Shown here in pieces: positions 1 through 9,720 of a DNA stretch of 64,000 nt (its first letter is position 1; the number at the start of each line of letters is the position of its first letter). This DNA is from NCEH01 sp043195125 (GTDB lineage Bacteria; Pseudomonadota; Alphaproteobacteria; Rhizobiales; Xanthobacteraceae): NCBI RefSeq assembly GCF_043195125.1, contig NZ_JBAFWR010000007.1. The stretch is one strand, 5' to 3'. The notes beneath the pieces were generated by a model that was not told the DNA's origin, made no database searches, and saw only the letters and a list, made by a program, of their open reading frames with translations. The position numbers and the translations under genes were made by a program.

Positions 1-801
1 AGCCATGGCATCCAGGGCCTGGAGGATTGGCTCGGCGTGCCGCTGTTCGCGCGCGGGCACAGGCAATTGGTGCTCACGCCCGCGGGCGTGGCCTACCTGC
101 CGCGCGTGCGGGATATTCTCGGGCAGATCGCCTCGGCGACGGAAGCGGTCCCCGGTCGACGCCCCGCCGACCGGCTGAAGGTGAGCGTGGCGCCGACGTT
201 CGGCATGCGCTGGCTCATCCCCCATCTCGGGCGCTTCCAGACGCGCCATCCCGGCATCCAGGTCAGCATCGATACCGCCCATCGCAGCGTGGAGTTTCCG
301 CGCGATGGCGTGGACGTGGCGATCCGCATGGGGGAGGGCGGGTGGCCGGATGTCGCGGCCGACCTCCTGGTGCGCGAGCACCTTGTGCCCGTGTGCGCGC
401 CGGCCTTGGCGGCCACGCTGCGGGAGGCGTCGGACCTTGCCGGCCAAACGCTGCTCCATGTGACCGAGGTTTCGGAGGATTGGGACGCCTGGGCCGCCAT
501 GCGCGGCATCGGCGGCATCGATTTTTCCCGCGGCCTGCAGTTCGACAGCATCCATCTGGCGCTGGAAGCGGCGGCGCAGGGCCTGGGCGTGGCAATGGGG
601 CGGCTGACGCTCGTCGCGGACGATCTTGCGGCCGGGCGGCTGGTGCCGGTGCTCGGGCCGCCGATGGCGGCGCGCACCGGCTATTGGCTGCTCGCCGACC
701 GCGCCTCGCTGCATCGGAGCGAGGTTGCGGCCTTCCGCGCCTGGCTGCGGGAGGAACTTGCCGCCCCGCAGCCAAGCGCACCGCTTCAGCGGCCCATGTA
801 G
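1..801 (+). CDS. LysR-family transcriptional regulator, 5'-truncated by window
   Basis: The reading frame is open from base 1, so the true start and most of the N-terminal helix-turn-helix lie outside the window. The visible start (HGIQGLEDWLGVPLFAR) is the end of a LysR HTH and its linker. A substrate-binding domain follows, with the GcvA-like run VSVAPTFGMRWLIPHL and later DGVDVAIRMGEGGW. Proteins of this family bind DNA as tetramers and respond to a small effector; the effector here is unknown. The gene converges on the enoyl-CoA hydratase gene and overlaps its end by 16 bases. The call is firm for family, not for target. Confidence 0.87.
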   Translation, partial: SHGIQGLEDWLGVPLFARGHRQLVLTPAGVAYLPRVRDILGQIASATEAVPGRRPADRLKVSVAPTFGMRWLIPHLGRFQTRHPGIQVSIDTAHRSVEFPRDGVDVAIRMGEGGWPDVAADLLVREHLVPVCAPALAATLREASDLAGQTLLHVTEVSEDWDAWAAMRGIGGIDFSRGLQFDSIHLALEAAAQGLGVAMGRLTLVADDLAAGRLVPVLGPPMAARTGYWLLADRASLHRSEVAAFRAWLREELAAPQPSAPLQRPM

Positions 802-1583
802 CGCGGCTGGCGCCGCTCGATCCAGGCGTCGAGCCCCTCGCGCAGGTCGTGGGTCGGCACCATGCGGGCGAATTGCTCGCTTTCCACCTGCAGGCCTTCG
901 CCGATCGACTGGTTGATGCCCCGCGTGACCGCCGTGAGAATGCTGCTCACCGCGACCGGAGAGTGCCGCATGATGCGGTGGGCGAGGGCCCGGGCCGAGG
1001 GGATCAATTCGGCATGGGGCACCACCTTATTGACGAGCCCGAGATCCAGGGCATGGGCCGGGGAGAAGCTGTCGCCGGTCAGCAGCAGTTCCAGTGCCCG
1101 CTTGCGGCCGGCAAGCCGTGGCAGGCGCTGCGTGCCGCCGAAGGTGGGCGGCATGGCAAGCTTGATCTCGGGCTTGGCGAACAGCGCATTTTCGCTCGCG
1201 ACGGCAAGCGGCGCCGCTTCGGTGATTTCGCAGCCGCCGCCGAACGCGATGCCGTTCACCGCCGCGATGATCGGCTTGGGAAAGGCCTCGATGCGCGAGG
1301 TCAGGGTCTGGCCGCGGCGTACGAAATCGCGGGTCGCGCCGAGCGGGCCGAGGCGCACGCTGCGGGAGAATTGATGGATGTCGCCGCCGGCGGAAAACGC
1401 CTTCTCCCCGGCACCGGTGAGAATCACCGCCTTCACATTGTCGTCGGTCTCCAGCGTGTCGAGGAAAGCGAGCAGCGCATCGGCCAGCGCATAGTCGATG
1501 GCGTTCAGTTTTTCCGGGCGGTTGAGGGTGAGGGTGGCGATCCCTTCGCTGATGTCGCAAAGGACCGGGTGCAGGGTGGACAT
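786..1583 (-). CDS. enoyl-CoA hydratase/isomerase (crotonase) family protein
   Basis: 265 residues from the start MSTLHPVLCD. A longer frame reaches back to 1634, but its first 17 residues do not look like this family. The crotonase fold is clear: IATLTLNRPEKLNAI near residue 15, the oxyanion-hole stretch AFSAGGDI, and AVNGIAFGGGCEI. Both catalytic glutamates of true hydratases appear kept, in GGGCE and in FAKPEIKL, so hydration of trans-2-enoyl-CoA in fatty-acid breakdown is plausible. Substrate chain length cannot be read from the sequence. It overlaps the convergent LysR gene by 16 bases and is transcribed away from rpsB. Confidence 0.88.
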   Translation of the reverse strand: MSTLHPVLCDISEGIATLTLNRPEKLNAIDYALADALLAFLDTLETDDNVKAVILTGAGEKAFSAGGDIHQFSRSVRLGPLGATRDFVRRGQTLTSRIEAFPKPIIAAVNGIAFGGGCEITEAAPLAVASENALFAKPEIKLAMPPTFGGTQRLPRLAGRKRALELLLTGDSFSPAHALDLGLVNKVVPHAELIPSARALAHRIMRHSPVAVSSILTAVTRGINQSIGEGLQVESEQFARMVPTHDLREGLDAWIERRQPRYMGR

Positions 1584-1736
1584 GGGCGGCTCCATCGGGG
1601 CTGGCATTGAATGTGCCCCAAAGCTGGCCGCCACGGCCCGGCTTGGGCAAACGCGAAAAATCCACGCGCGAATGAGAAAATCTCACCTAAACGGCGCAAT
1701 GCCCTGGGGAGGAGAGGGCTAAAAGCGGCGGTGCCC

Positions 1737-1765
1737 TTGCCCTTTTGCCCCCCTTCGCCTATAAG
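1737..1765 (+). promoter_or_regulatory. probable sigma-70-type promoter of the rpsB cluster
   Basis: TTGCCC at 1737-1742 and TATAAG at 1760-1765 are separated by exactly 17 bases. They lie about 100 bases ahead of the rpsB start in the only upstream gap (1584-1868). This would give a leader of roughly 95 nucleotides, a size at which ribosomal-protein autoregulation is possible. The leader has no obvious terminator. Confidence 0.6.
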
Positions 1766-1868
1766 CCGCGCCATTCCGCACGCGGACAGTCGGCCAATTG
1801 GCCAATCCGGTGCCTTCGTCCCTGACGGGCCGAGGGTACGTCCGCGGAGGCTCAACCGGAGAGTAAAA

Positions 1869-2870
1869 GTGGCAATTCCTGATTATTCCATGCGTCAGCT
1901 TTTGGAAGCTGGCGTGCATTTCGGTCACCAGTCCCACCGCTGGAACCCCAAGATGGCGCCGTATATCTTCGGCGTCCGCAACAACATCCACATCATCGAC
2001 CTGTCGCAGACCGTGCCGGCGCTCCATCGCGCCCTCCAGGCCGTGTCCGACACGGTGGCCAATGGCGGCCGCGTGCTGTTCGTCGGCACCAAGCGCCAGG
2101 CCGCGGACCAGGTGGCTGACGCCGCCCGCCGCTCCGCGCAGTATTTCGTGAATTCCCGTTGGCTGGGCGGCATGCTCACCAATTGGAAGACGATTTCCAA
2201 TTCCATCGCCCGGCTCAAGAAGCTGGAAGAGATGCTGGCCGGCCCCGAGGCGGGCTCCGGCTACACCAAGAAGGAGCGCCTGACGCTCTCCCGTGAAAAG
2301 GAGAAGCTGGAACGCGCCCTCGGTGGCATCCGCGACATGGGCGGCCTGCCCGACCTGCTGTTCGTGATCGACACGAACAAGGAAGACATCGCCGTGAAGG
2401 AGGCCCAGCGCCTCGGCATCCCGGTGGCGGCCATCCTCGACACCAATTGCGATCCCGACGGCATCGCCTTCCCGGTTCCCGGCAATGACGACGCCGGCCG
2501 CGCGATCCAGCTCTATTGCGATCTGGTCGCCCGCGCCGCCATCGACGGCATTTCCCGCGGCGCTGGCGATTTCGGCGATGTGGGCGCGGCTGAAGAGCCC
2601 CTGATCGAGGACCTGCCCGCCGAGCTGAGCGTGTGGTCCACCTTCGAGCCCCTGTCCGGTCCGCGCGGCGTCGCCGACGATCTGAAGAAGCTGACGGGTG
2701 TGAGCCCGGAGATCGAGCAGAAGCTCAACGATCTCGGCATCTTCCACTTCACCCAGATCGCCGGCCTGGATGCCCAGGACGCGCACCACATTGGTGAAGA
2801 AGTGGGCCTGCCGGGCCGCGTTGACGGCTGGATCGCCCAGGCGAAGGAGTTCTCCGCCGAAGTGGAGTGA
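1869..2870 (+). CDS. rpsB: 30S ribosomal protein S2
   Basis: S2 helps join the head of the 30S subunit to S1. The start is GTG at 1869, preceded by GGAGAG, giving MAIPDYSMRQLLEAGVHFGHQ-type S2 sequence; the frame is open further upstream but without S2 character. Signature stretches are GVRNNIHIIDL, VLFVGTKRQA and NSRWLGGMLTNWKT. The product is 333 residues, much longer than the enterobacterial protein. The extra C-terminal part (about residue 240 on) contains a helix-hairpin-helix-like segment (LKKLTGVSPEIEQKLNDLGI), an extension known in alphaproteobacterial S2. It is first in the cluster and followed by tsf, as usual. Confidence 0.97.
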   Translation: MAIPDYSMRQLLEAGVHFGHQSHRWNPKMAPYIFGVRNNIHIIDLSQTVPALHRALQAVSDTVANGGRVLFVGTKRQAADQVADAARRSAQYFVNSRWLGGMLTNWKTISNSIARLKKLEEMLAGPEAGSGYTKKERLTLSREKEKLERALGGIRDMGGLPDLLFVIDTNKEDIAVKEAQRLGIPVAAILDTNCDPDGIAFPVPGNDDAGRAIQLYCDLVARAAIDGISRGAGDFGDVGAAEEPLIEDLPAELSVWSTFEPLSGPRGVADDLKKLTGVSPEIEQKLNDLGIFHFTQIAGLDAQDAHHIGEEVGLPGRVDGWIAQAKEFSAEVE

Positions 2871-2898
2871 TCCCTTCTCCGGAGGTCATTTGAGTGAA

Positions 2899-2945
2899 GG
2901 GGCGATAAGCGCCCCGGCGGCCGGCTTGGGCACCCCCTTGCCGGC
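2899..2945 (+). other. paired hairpins between rpsB and tsf
   Basis: Two short perfect stems lie in the 104-base gap: GGGGCG/CGCCCC around loop ATAAG (2899-2915), and GCCGGC/GCCGGC (2920-2925 with 2940-2945). There is no U-tract, so this is not a clean terminator. It may be an attenuator or processing site that sets the S2 to EF-Ts ratio; that role is inference. Confidence 0.4.
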
Positions 2946-2974
2946 CGTGGCATGAGAAAAAGAGGAAGCTGAGC

Positions 2975-3898
2975 ATGGCCGCGATCACTGCAGCTCTCGT
3001 GAAGGAACTGCGCGACAAGACTGGCGCCGGCATGATGGACTGCAAGGCCGCTCTCACGGAGACCGCCGGCGACGTCGAGGCTGCCATCGACTGGCTGCGC
3101 AAGAAGGGTCTCGCGAAGGCCGCCAAGAAGGCCGGCCGCGTGGCCGCCGAAGGCCTCGTTTCGGTGGAATCCTCGGGCCATTATGCGGTCGCGCTGGAAG
3201 TGAACGCCGAGACCGACTTCGTCGCCCGCAACGCCGATTTCCAGGCGTTCGTGCGCGAAGCCGCGAAAATCGCGCTCAACACCGACGGCTCTTTGGAAGC
3301 CCTCGCCGCCGCCCATTTCCCGGGTGAGAGCGTGACGGTGGCCGAGAAGCTCGCGACCCTGATCGCCACCATCGGCGAGAACATGACGCTGCGCCGCGTC
3401 GCCAAGCTCCAGGTCGAGCATGGCGTGATCGCGTCTTATGTGCACGGCACGGTGTCCGAGGGCCTCGGCCGCATCGGCGTGCTGGTTGCGCTCGAGTCCA
3501 AGGGCGATGTGGACAAGCTCTCCACCCTCGGCCGCCAGATTGCGATGCATGTCGCGGCGCTGAGCCCGCTGGCGCTCGATGCCTCGGGCATCGACGAGAG
3601 CGTGGTCGCCCGCGAGAAGGCGATCCTGCTGGAGAAGCACCAGGGCAAGCCCGCCAACGTGCAGGACAAGATCGCCGAAAGCGGCATGAAGACCTTCTTC
3701 AAGGAAGTCACGCTGCTGGAGCAGCCGTTCGTGCATGACGGCTCCAAGTCCGTGGCGCAGGTGCTGAAGGAAGCCGAAGGCAGCGTCGGCGCCCCGGTGA
3801 AGCTGACGGCCTTCGTGCGCTATGCGCTCGGCGAAGGCATCGAGAAGGAAGAGAGCGACTTCGCAGCCGAAGTCGCCGCCGCTGCGGGACAGTCCTGA
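2975..3898 (+). CDS. tsf: translation elongation factor Ts
   Basis: EF-Ts is the nucleotide exchange factor that releases GDP from EF-Tu. The product has 307 residues starting MAAITAALVKELRDKTG, with AGAGGAAG-type ribosome-binding sequence upstream (AGAGGAAGCTGAGC). The N-terminal UBA-like domain holds the family signature DKTGAGMMDCKAALTE. The core carries NAETDFVARNADF, the second EF-Ts signature, which contacts the EF-Tu G domain. It sits between rpsB and pyrH, the standard order, and is very likely co-transcribed with both. Confidence 0.97.
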   Translation: MAAITAALVKELRDKTGAGMMDCKAALTETAGDVEAAIDWLRKKGLAKAAKKAGRVAAEGLVSVESSGHYAVALEVNAETDFVARNADFQAFVREAAKIALNTDGSLEALAAAHFPGESVTVAEKLATLIATIGENMTLRRVAKLQVEHGVIASYVHGTVSEGLGRIGVLVALESKGDVDKLSTLGRQIAMHVAALSPLALDASGIDESVVAREKAILLEKHQGKPANVQDKIAESGMKTFFKEVTLLEQPFVHDGSKSVAQVLKEAEGSVGAPVKLTAFVRYALGEGIEKEESDFAAEVAAAAGQS

Positions 3899-3918
3899 GC
3901 AGGTCGGGGGAGGGCGCC

Positions 3919-4635
3919 ATGTCCGACCTTCCCTATCCTCGCGTCCTCATCAAGGTCTCCGGCGAGGCCTTGATGGGACCGGAGCCGTTCGGGCTCCATC
4001 CCCCGACCGTGACGCGGATCGCCCGCGATCTCGTGGCCGTGCGTGCGCTCGGCTGCGAGGTTGCCGTGGTTGTGGGCGGCGGCAATATCCTGCGCGGTGC
4101 CCGCGTGGCCGGCGAGGACCTCAACCGGTCCACCGCCGACCATATGGGCATGCTTGCCACGGTGATGAACTGCCTTGCCCTTGAGCAAGCGGTGGAGGCC
4201 GCCGGCGAACCGGCGCGCACCATGTCCGCCATTCCCATGCCCACCGTCTGCGAGCCTTATGCCCGCCAGCCGGCCATGCGGCATCTGCGACGGGGCCGGA
4301 TCGTGCTGCTGGCGGGCGGTACGGGCAATCCGTATTTCACCACCGACACCGGCGCGGTGCTGCGTGCGGCGGAGCTGAGCTGCGATGCCGTCCTCAAGGC
4401 AACGAATGTGGATGGCGTGTACACCGCCGATCCCAAGCTCGATCCGAACGCCCGGCGCTATGACCGTCTCACCCATGACCAGGCCCTGGCCTACGATCTG
4501 AAGGTGATGGATGCCGCTGCGTTCGCCCTTGCCCGCGAAGCTGCCTTGCCGATAATCGTCTTTTCTATTCGCGAGCCGGGTGCCATCGTGGCGGCCGCCA
4601 AGGGCGAGGGCCACGTCACCGTGGTTGCGCCCTGA
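3919..4635 (+). CDS. pyrH: UMP kinase
   Basis: It phosphorylates UMP to UDP in pyrimidine nucleotide synthesis and belongs to the amino-acid-kinase fold, not the eukaryotic UMP/CMP kinase family. The 238 residues start MSDLPYPRVLIKVSGEALMG, the ATP-binding P-loop-like strand of this fold. VVVGGGNILRG and ADHMGMLATVMN follow, then the C-terminal LKATNVDGVYTADPK motif typical of PyrH. Length and motifs match the family. GGGGGAGGG lies just upstream of the ATG. The gap to tsf is only 20 bases. Confidence 0.97.
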   Translation: MSDLPYPRVLIKVSGEALMGPEPFGLHPPTVTRIARDLVAVRALGCEVAVVVGGGNILRGARVAGEDLNRSTADHMGMLATVMNCLALEQAVEAAGEPARTMSAIPMPTVCEPYARQPAMRHLRRGRIVLLAGGTGNPYFTTDTGAVLRAAELSCDAVLKATNVDGVYTADPKLDPNARRYDRLTHDQALAYDLKVMDAAAFALAREAALPIIVFSIREPGAIVAAAKGEGHVTVVAP

Positions 4636-4850
4636 CGGCATGAGGCGGCGCTCTCGGCGCCTCGTGCTCCTCCGGTCCGCATCGCGCGAGCGCCGGCGGG
4701 GCGGCGCTCTCGCCGGTGCGCGGCGCTTGGCGAGGGCCGCGTTTCCCGGGTATCCCGCGGTACAGAGACCTTGGCCTTCGGCCGTGTCGTCAGGCGGGGA
4801 AGGACAGAACCGGCATCTCGCGCCGGGAAAATGAAGAACAGGAATTTGCC

Positions 4851-5414
4851 ATGAGCACCGACGCATTCGACCTTGCCGATCTCAAGCGCCGCATGCAGGG
4901 CGCTGTGGGCGTGCTGAAGCAGGAACTCGGCGGCCTGCGGACCGGCCGGGCGTCGGCCAGCCTCCTGGAGCCGATCCAGGTGGACGCCTACGGCACCCAC
5001 ATGCCCATCAGCCAGGTGGCGACGGTCTCGGTGCCCGAGCCGCGCATGCTGTCGGTCCAGGTCTGGGATCGTTCCATGGTCAGCGCGGTGGAAAAGGCGA
5101 TCCGCGACAGCAATCTCGGCCTCAACCCCTCCACCGAAGGCCAGGTGATGCGCATCCGCATTCCCGAGCTGAACCAGGAGCGGCGCCAGGAAATGGTGAA
5201 GGTCGCCCACAAATATGCCGAGGCGGCGCGCGTCTCCGTGCGCCATGTGCGGCGCGACGGCATGGACCTGCTCAAGAAGCTCGAGAAGGACAGCGAGATC
5301 AGCGCCGACGATCTCGAGCGTTTCTCCACCCAGGTGCAGAAGGCGACCGACGAGGTGATTTCCGAAGTGGACCAGACCCTCGCCCACAAGGAAAAGGAAA
5401 TCCTCTCGGTCTGA
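4851..5414 (+). CDS. frr: ribosome recycling factor
   Basis: With EF-G this factor splits the post-termination ribosome. The ATG at 4851 gives 187 residues (MSTDAFDLADLKRRMQGAVG), the usual family length; upstream in-frame starts would add residues without RRF character. The signature LRTGRASASLLEPIQVDAYG is present, and so are the conserved RIRIPELNQERR and the three-helix-bundle repeats in the C-terminal half. The 215-base gap after pyrH is the largest inside the translation part of the cluster and may hold an internal promoter, but I see no convincing one. Confidence 0.97.
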   Translation: MSTDAFDLADLKRRMQGAVGVLKQELGGLRTGRASASLLEPIQVDAYGTHMPISQVATVSVPEPRMLSVQVWDRSMVSAVEKAIRDSNLGLNPSTEGQVMRIRIPELNQERRQEMVKVAHKYAEAARVSVRHVRRDGMDLLKKLEKDSEISADDLERFSTQVQKATDEVISEVDQTLAHKEKEILSV

Positions 5415-5424
5415 GGAGCATGGC

Positions 5425-6213
5425 ATGAAGGGGGAAGGGGCCATGTCGGTGCGCAACGGCGCCTCAGCGACGCCAGCCACGGGTGACGCATGCATCCCGG
5501 TGCATGTGGGTGTCATCATGGACGGCAACGGGCGCTGGGCGACGGCCCGAAACCTTCCCCGATTTGAAGGCCACCGGCGCGGGCTCGAGGCTTTGCGCCG
5601 GTGCGTGCGCGCGGCGCGCGAGATCGGCATCCGCTTTCTCACCATCTACAGCTTCTCCAGCGAGAACTGGTCGCGCCCGGCGAGCGAGGTCTCCGACCTC
5701 ATGGGCCTGCTGAAGCGGTTCGTGCGTCACGATCTCGCCGAGCTGCACAGCGCCAATGTGCGCGTGCGCATCATCGGCGAGCGGGCTGAGCTTGCCCGCG
5801 ACATCTGCCAGCTGCTGGACGAGGCGGAGGCCCTGACCAAGGACAATACCGGCCTCACCCTGGTGGTTGCGTTCAATTATGGCGGGCGGCAGGAGATCGC
5901 CGCCGCCGCCGCGCGGCTCGCGGCCGATGCGGTGGCCGGCAAGATTCGGCCCGAGGAGATCAGCGCTGACATGATCTCTGCGCGCCTCGACACCGCCGGC
6001 ATTCCCGATCCGGATCTGATCGTGCGGACCAGCGGCGAGCAGCGGCTCTCCAATTTCCTGCTGTGGCAGGGCGCCTATTCGGAACTCGTGTTCCTGCCCA
6101 TCTATTGGCCCGAGTTCGACCACGCCGCGCTGGTTGGCGCCATCGAGGAATATGCCCGGCGTGACCGTCGGTTCGGCGGCATCGCCGCCCGCGCCGGCAG
6201 CGTGCGCACGTGA
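5425..6213 (+). CDS. uppS: undecaprenyl diphosphate synthase (di-trans,poly-cis)
   Basis: This cis-prenyltransferase adds isopentenyl units to farnesyl diphosphate to make the C55 lipid carrier for peptidoglycan and O-antigen. The family signature HVGVIMDGNGRWA is near residue 28, with the catalytic aspartate in MDGNGRW. FLTIYSFSSENWSRP and the C-terminal RTSGEQRLSNFLLWQ follow. An ATG at 5443, also with a purine-rich stretch ahead, would shorten the protein by six residues; both starts are reasonable. It lies 10 bases after frr and overlaps cdsA by four bases. Confidence 0.96.
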   Translation: MKGEGAMSVRNGASATPATGDACIPVHVGVIMDGNGRWATARNLPRFEGHRRGLEALRRCVRAAREIGIRFLTIYSFSSENWSRPASEVSDLMGLLKRFVRHDLAELHSANVRVRIIGERAELARDICQLLDEAEALTKDNTGLTLVVAFNYGGRQEIAAAAARLAADAVAGKIRPEEISADMISARLDTAGIPDPDLIVRTSGEQRLSNFLLWQGAYSELVFLPIYWPEFDHAALVGAIEEYARRDRRFGGIAARAGSVRT

Positions 6214-7022
6214 TCGGCGGAAAAGACCTCCGCCAGCGCACCTTATCCGCGGCCATCCTGGCGCCGCTCGTCTTGGCGATTACCTGGTTCGGCGGCTGGC
6301 CCTTCGCGCTCATGTGGGCGCTCGCTGGCATCACCATCGTCTATGAATGCGGCACCGTGGCACGGGTGCTGCCGCGCATGCTGCCCATCGCCATGGGAGC
6401 CGCGGCCGTGCTCGCGGCGAGCGCGACGCTCGCCGCCACCGGGTCCGGCGCGGGGGCGGCGGCGATCTGCCTGGGGGGCGCGGTGGTCGCGATCCTGGCT
6501 GCGCGCGGCCGCCTTTGGGCGGGAGGCGGGGTTTTATGCGGGGCGGTGGCCAGCCTGCCCATCGTGGCGCTGCGCGGTAGCGACCAATTGGGCCTCGTCG
6601 CGGTGCTCTTCCTCTATGCGGTGGTGTGGAGCACGGACATCGGCGCCTATTTCACCGGACGCACCCTCGGCGGCCCCAAGCTGTGGCCCCGCCTCTCGCC
6701 CAACAAGACATGGTCGGGCGCGATCGGCGGCGCCGTCTGCGGCATGGCGGCGGGAATCGCCCTGCTGGTTTCGGCCGGATTGGTCTTCACGCCCATGTGG
6801 GCGCTCCTCGGCATCCTGTTGAGTGCCGTGGCGCAATCCGGCGACCTAGCCGAATCGGCCTTCAAGCGGGCGTTCGGCGTGAAGGATGCCGGAAGCCTCA
6901 TTCCCGGGCACGGCGGCGTGCTGGACCGGTTGGACGGATTTCTCGCCGCGGTGCTGCTGGCCGGCCTGATCGGCTTTGCTCGCAACGACCTGGTCCCAGC
7001 GGCGGGTCTGCTTTTGTGGTAG
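6210..7022 (+). CDS. cdsA: phosphatidate cytidylyltransferase
   Basis: It makes CDP-diacylglycerol from phosphatidic acid and CTP at the inner membrane, the branch point of phospholipid synthesis. The 270-residue protein is mostly hydrophobic with about seven or eight membrane segments. The CdsA signature is at the C-terminus: SPNKTWSGAIGG, then SGDLAESAFKRAFGVKD, then LIPGHGGVLDRLDG. The GTG start overlaps the uppS stop (GTGA), which indicates translational coupling. Confidence 0.95.
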   Translation: MIGGKDLRQRTLSAAILAPLVLAITWFGGWPFALMWALAGITIVYECGTVARVLPRMLPIAMGAAAVLAASATLAATGSGAGAAAICLGGAVVAILAARGRLWAGGGVLCGAVASLPIVALRGSDQLGLVAVLFLYAVVWSTDIGAYFTGRTLGGPKLWPRLSPNKTWSGAIGGAVCGMAAGIALLVSAGLVFTPMWALLGILLSAVAQSGDLAESAFKRAFGVKDAGSLIPGHGGVLDRLDGFLAAVLLAGLIGFARNDLVPAAGLLLW

Positions 7023-7032
7023 GTCTTTCGCT

Positions 7033-8205
<1,173 letters not shown>

Positions 8206-8405
8206 GTTCGAGTCGCGGACGATAATCGCATTCGCGCTTGCCTAAGTTTGCCGCAAAGGCATCCTAAGGCTCTGCGCTGGGGGTCTCGGCCTCATCTCTT
8301 ATGGATCGCGAAGGGCGCACCGCGCGGCCTTTGCCCAACATTCGGTGCCATCGGTTGCGCGGCGCTTCGCCATGCGCCGGCGCGGCGCACGCGAGGAAAC
8401 GGACG

Positions 8406-9551
8406 ATGGAAGTGTTTTCGAGTCTGGGCGCCTGGGGCACCTCGCTCCTCGGTTATGTGGTGCCTTTCCTTTTCGTGCTGACCCTGGTGGTGTTTTTTCA
8501 CGAGCTTGGTCATTTCTGGGTGGCACGCCGCGCCGGCGTGCGGGTTTTGACCTTCTCCCTGGGCTTCGGCCCGGAGATCGCCGGCTTCAATGACCGCCAC
8601 GGCACGCGCTGGCGCCTCGCCGCCGTCCCGCTGGGCGGATACGTGCGATTCTTCGGCGACGAAGACGCCGCCAGCACGCCGAACACCGAAAAGCTGCGGC
8701 AGATGACGCCGCAGGAGCGCAAGGAAAGCTTTTTCTACGCGCCGCTGGCGTGGCGCGCCGCCATCGTCGCGGCGGGGCCGATCGCCAATTTCATCCTGGC
8801 CGTGGTCATTTTTTCCATGGTGTTCATGGTGTTCGGCCGCCAGGTGACGGCGCCGCGCGTGGACCAGGTCGCGGCCGGCAGCGCCGCCGAGCAGGCCGGG
8901 TTTGTCCCCGGCGACCTTGTCCTCAGCATCGACGGCACGCCGGTGGAGAGCTTCGCCGACATGCAGCGCATCGTCGGCTCCAATGCCGGCGAAGCGCTGA
9001 GCTTCAAGGTGGAGCGCGGCAATGCCGAGCTTTCGCTGACCGCCACGCCGCAATTGCGGGAAGTGAAGGATGCGTTCGGCAATTCCCACAAGATGGGTCT
9101 GCTGGGCATTTCCCGCTCGCTTGCCGCGGCGGACGTGACGACTCGCCGCTACGGCCCGGCCGAAGCCATCACCATGGGCGCCCAGGAGACCTGGTTCGTG
9201 GTCGCGCGCACGTTCGACTATCTGGGCGGCCTCATCGCGGGGCGGGAATCGGCCGATCAGCTGGGCGGCCCGATCCGCATCGCCCAGGTGTCCGGGCAGG
9301 TAGCCACCTACGGAATCGGTGCCCTCCTGTCGCTCGCGGCGGTGCTTTCGGTGTCGATTGGACTTCTTAACCTCTTTCCGATCCCGCTGTTGGACGGGGG
9401 GCATCTGCTGTTCTACGCTGTGGAAGCGGTGCGCGGGCGGCCGCTCAGTGCGCGCACGCAGGACATCGGTTTTCGCATCGGCCTCGCCATTGTGTTGATG
9501 CTGATGGTTTTTGCCACATGGAACGATGTGCTGCATCTGGCCACCATGTGA
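8406..9551 (+). CDS. rseP: RseP-family site-2 zinc metalloprotease
   Basis: An intramembrane protease of the S2P family that cleaves anti-sigma factors and leftover signal peptides. The ATG at 8406 gives 381 residues. The zinc motif HELGH lies in the first membrane segment (VVFFHELGHFWVARRAGV), and the third ligand motif LLDGGH is in a late segment (FPIPLLDGGHLLFY). Between them there is one PDZ-like domain (AAGSAAEQAGFVPGDLVLSI), not the two of E. coli RseP. The position just before bamA matches many proteobacteria and fits a role in envelope stress control. Confidence 0.94.
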   Translation: MEVFSSLGAWGTSLLGYVVPFLFVLTLVVFFHELGHFWVARRAGVRVLTFSLGFGPEIAGFNDRHGTRWRLAAVPLGGYVRFFGDEDAASTPNTEKLRQMTPQERKESFFYAPLAWRAAIVAAGPIANFILAVVIFSMVFMVFGRQVTAPRVDQVAAGSAAEQAGFVPGDLVLSIDGTPVESFADMQRIVGSNAGEALSFKVERGNAELSLTATPQLREVKDAFGNSHKMGLLGISRSLAAADVTTRRYGPAEAITMGAQETWFVVARTFDYLGGLIAGRESADQLGGPIRIAQVSGQVATYGIGALLSLAAVLSVSIGLLNLFPIPLLDGGHLLFYAVEAVRGRPLSARTQDIGFRIGLAIVLMLMVFATWNDVLHLATM

Positions 9552-9720
9552 CGAAGAGGGCAGTCGTGGCGCAGCGGCCACGGTTGGCGGAAAAGCGGAA
9601 GCCGCTGGTGGGACAGGCGTTTGCAGTGCGGGGAAAAGCCTGTACAAGCGCCTCGACGGTGAGAATCCGAGCGCCCCGGCGCCCGGGTTTGAGAACAACG
9701 AATTCAAGGTTGCGCGCCAT

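Noticed and set aside
27..1610. 527-codon plus-strand frame across the LysR and hydratase genes
   Set aside because: Out of frame with LysR and antisense to the hydratase; both real genes have clear motifs.
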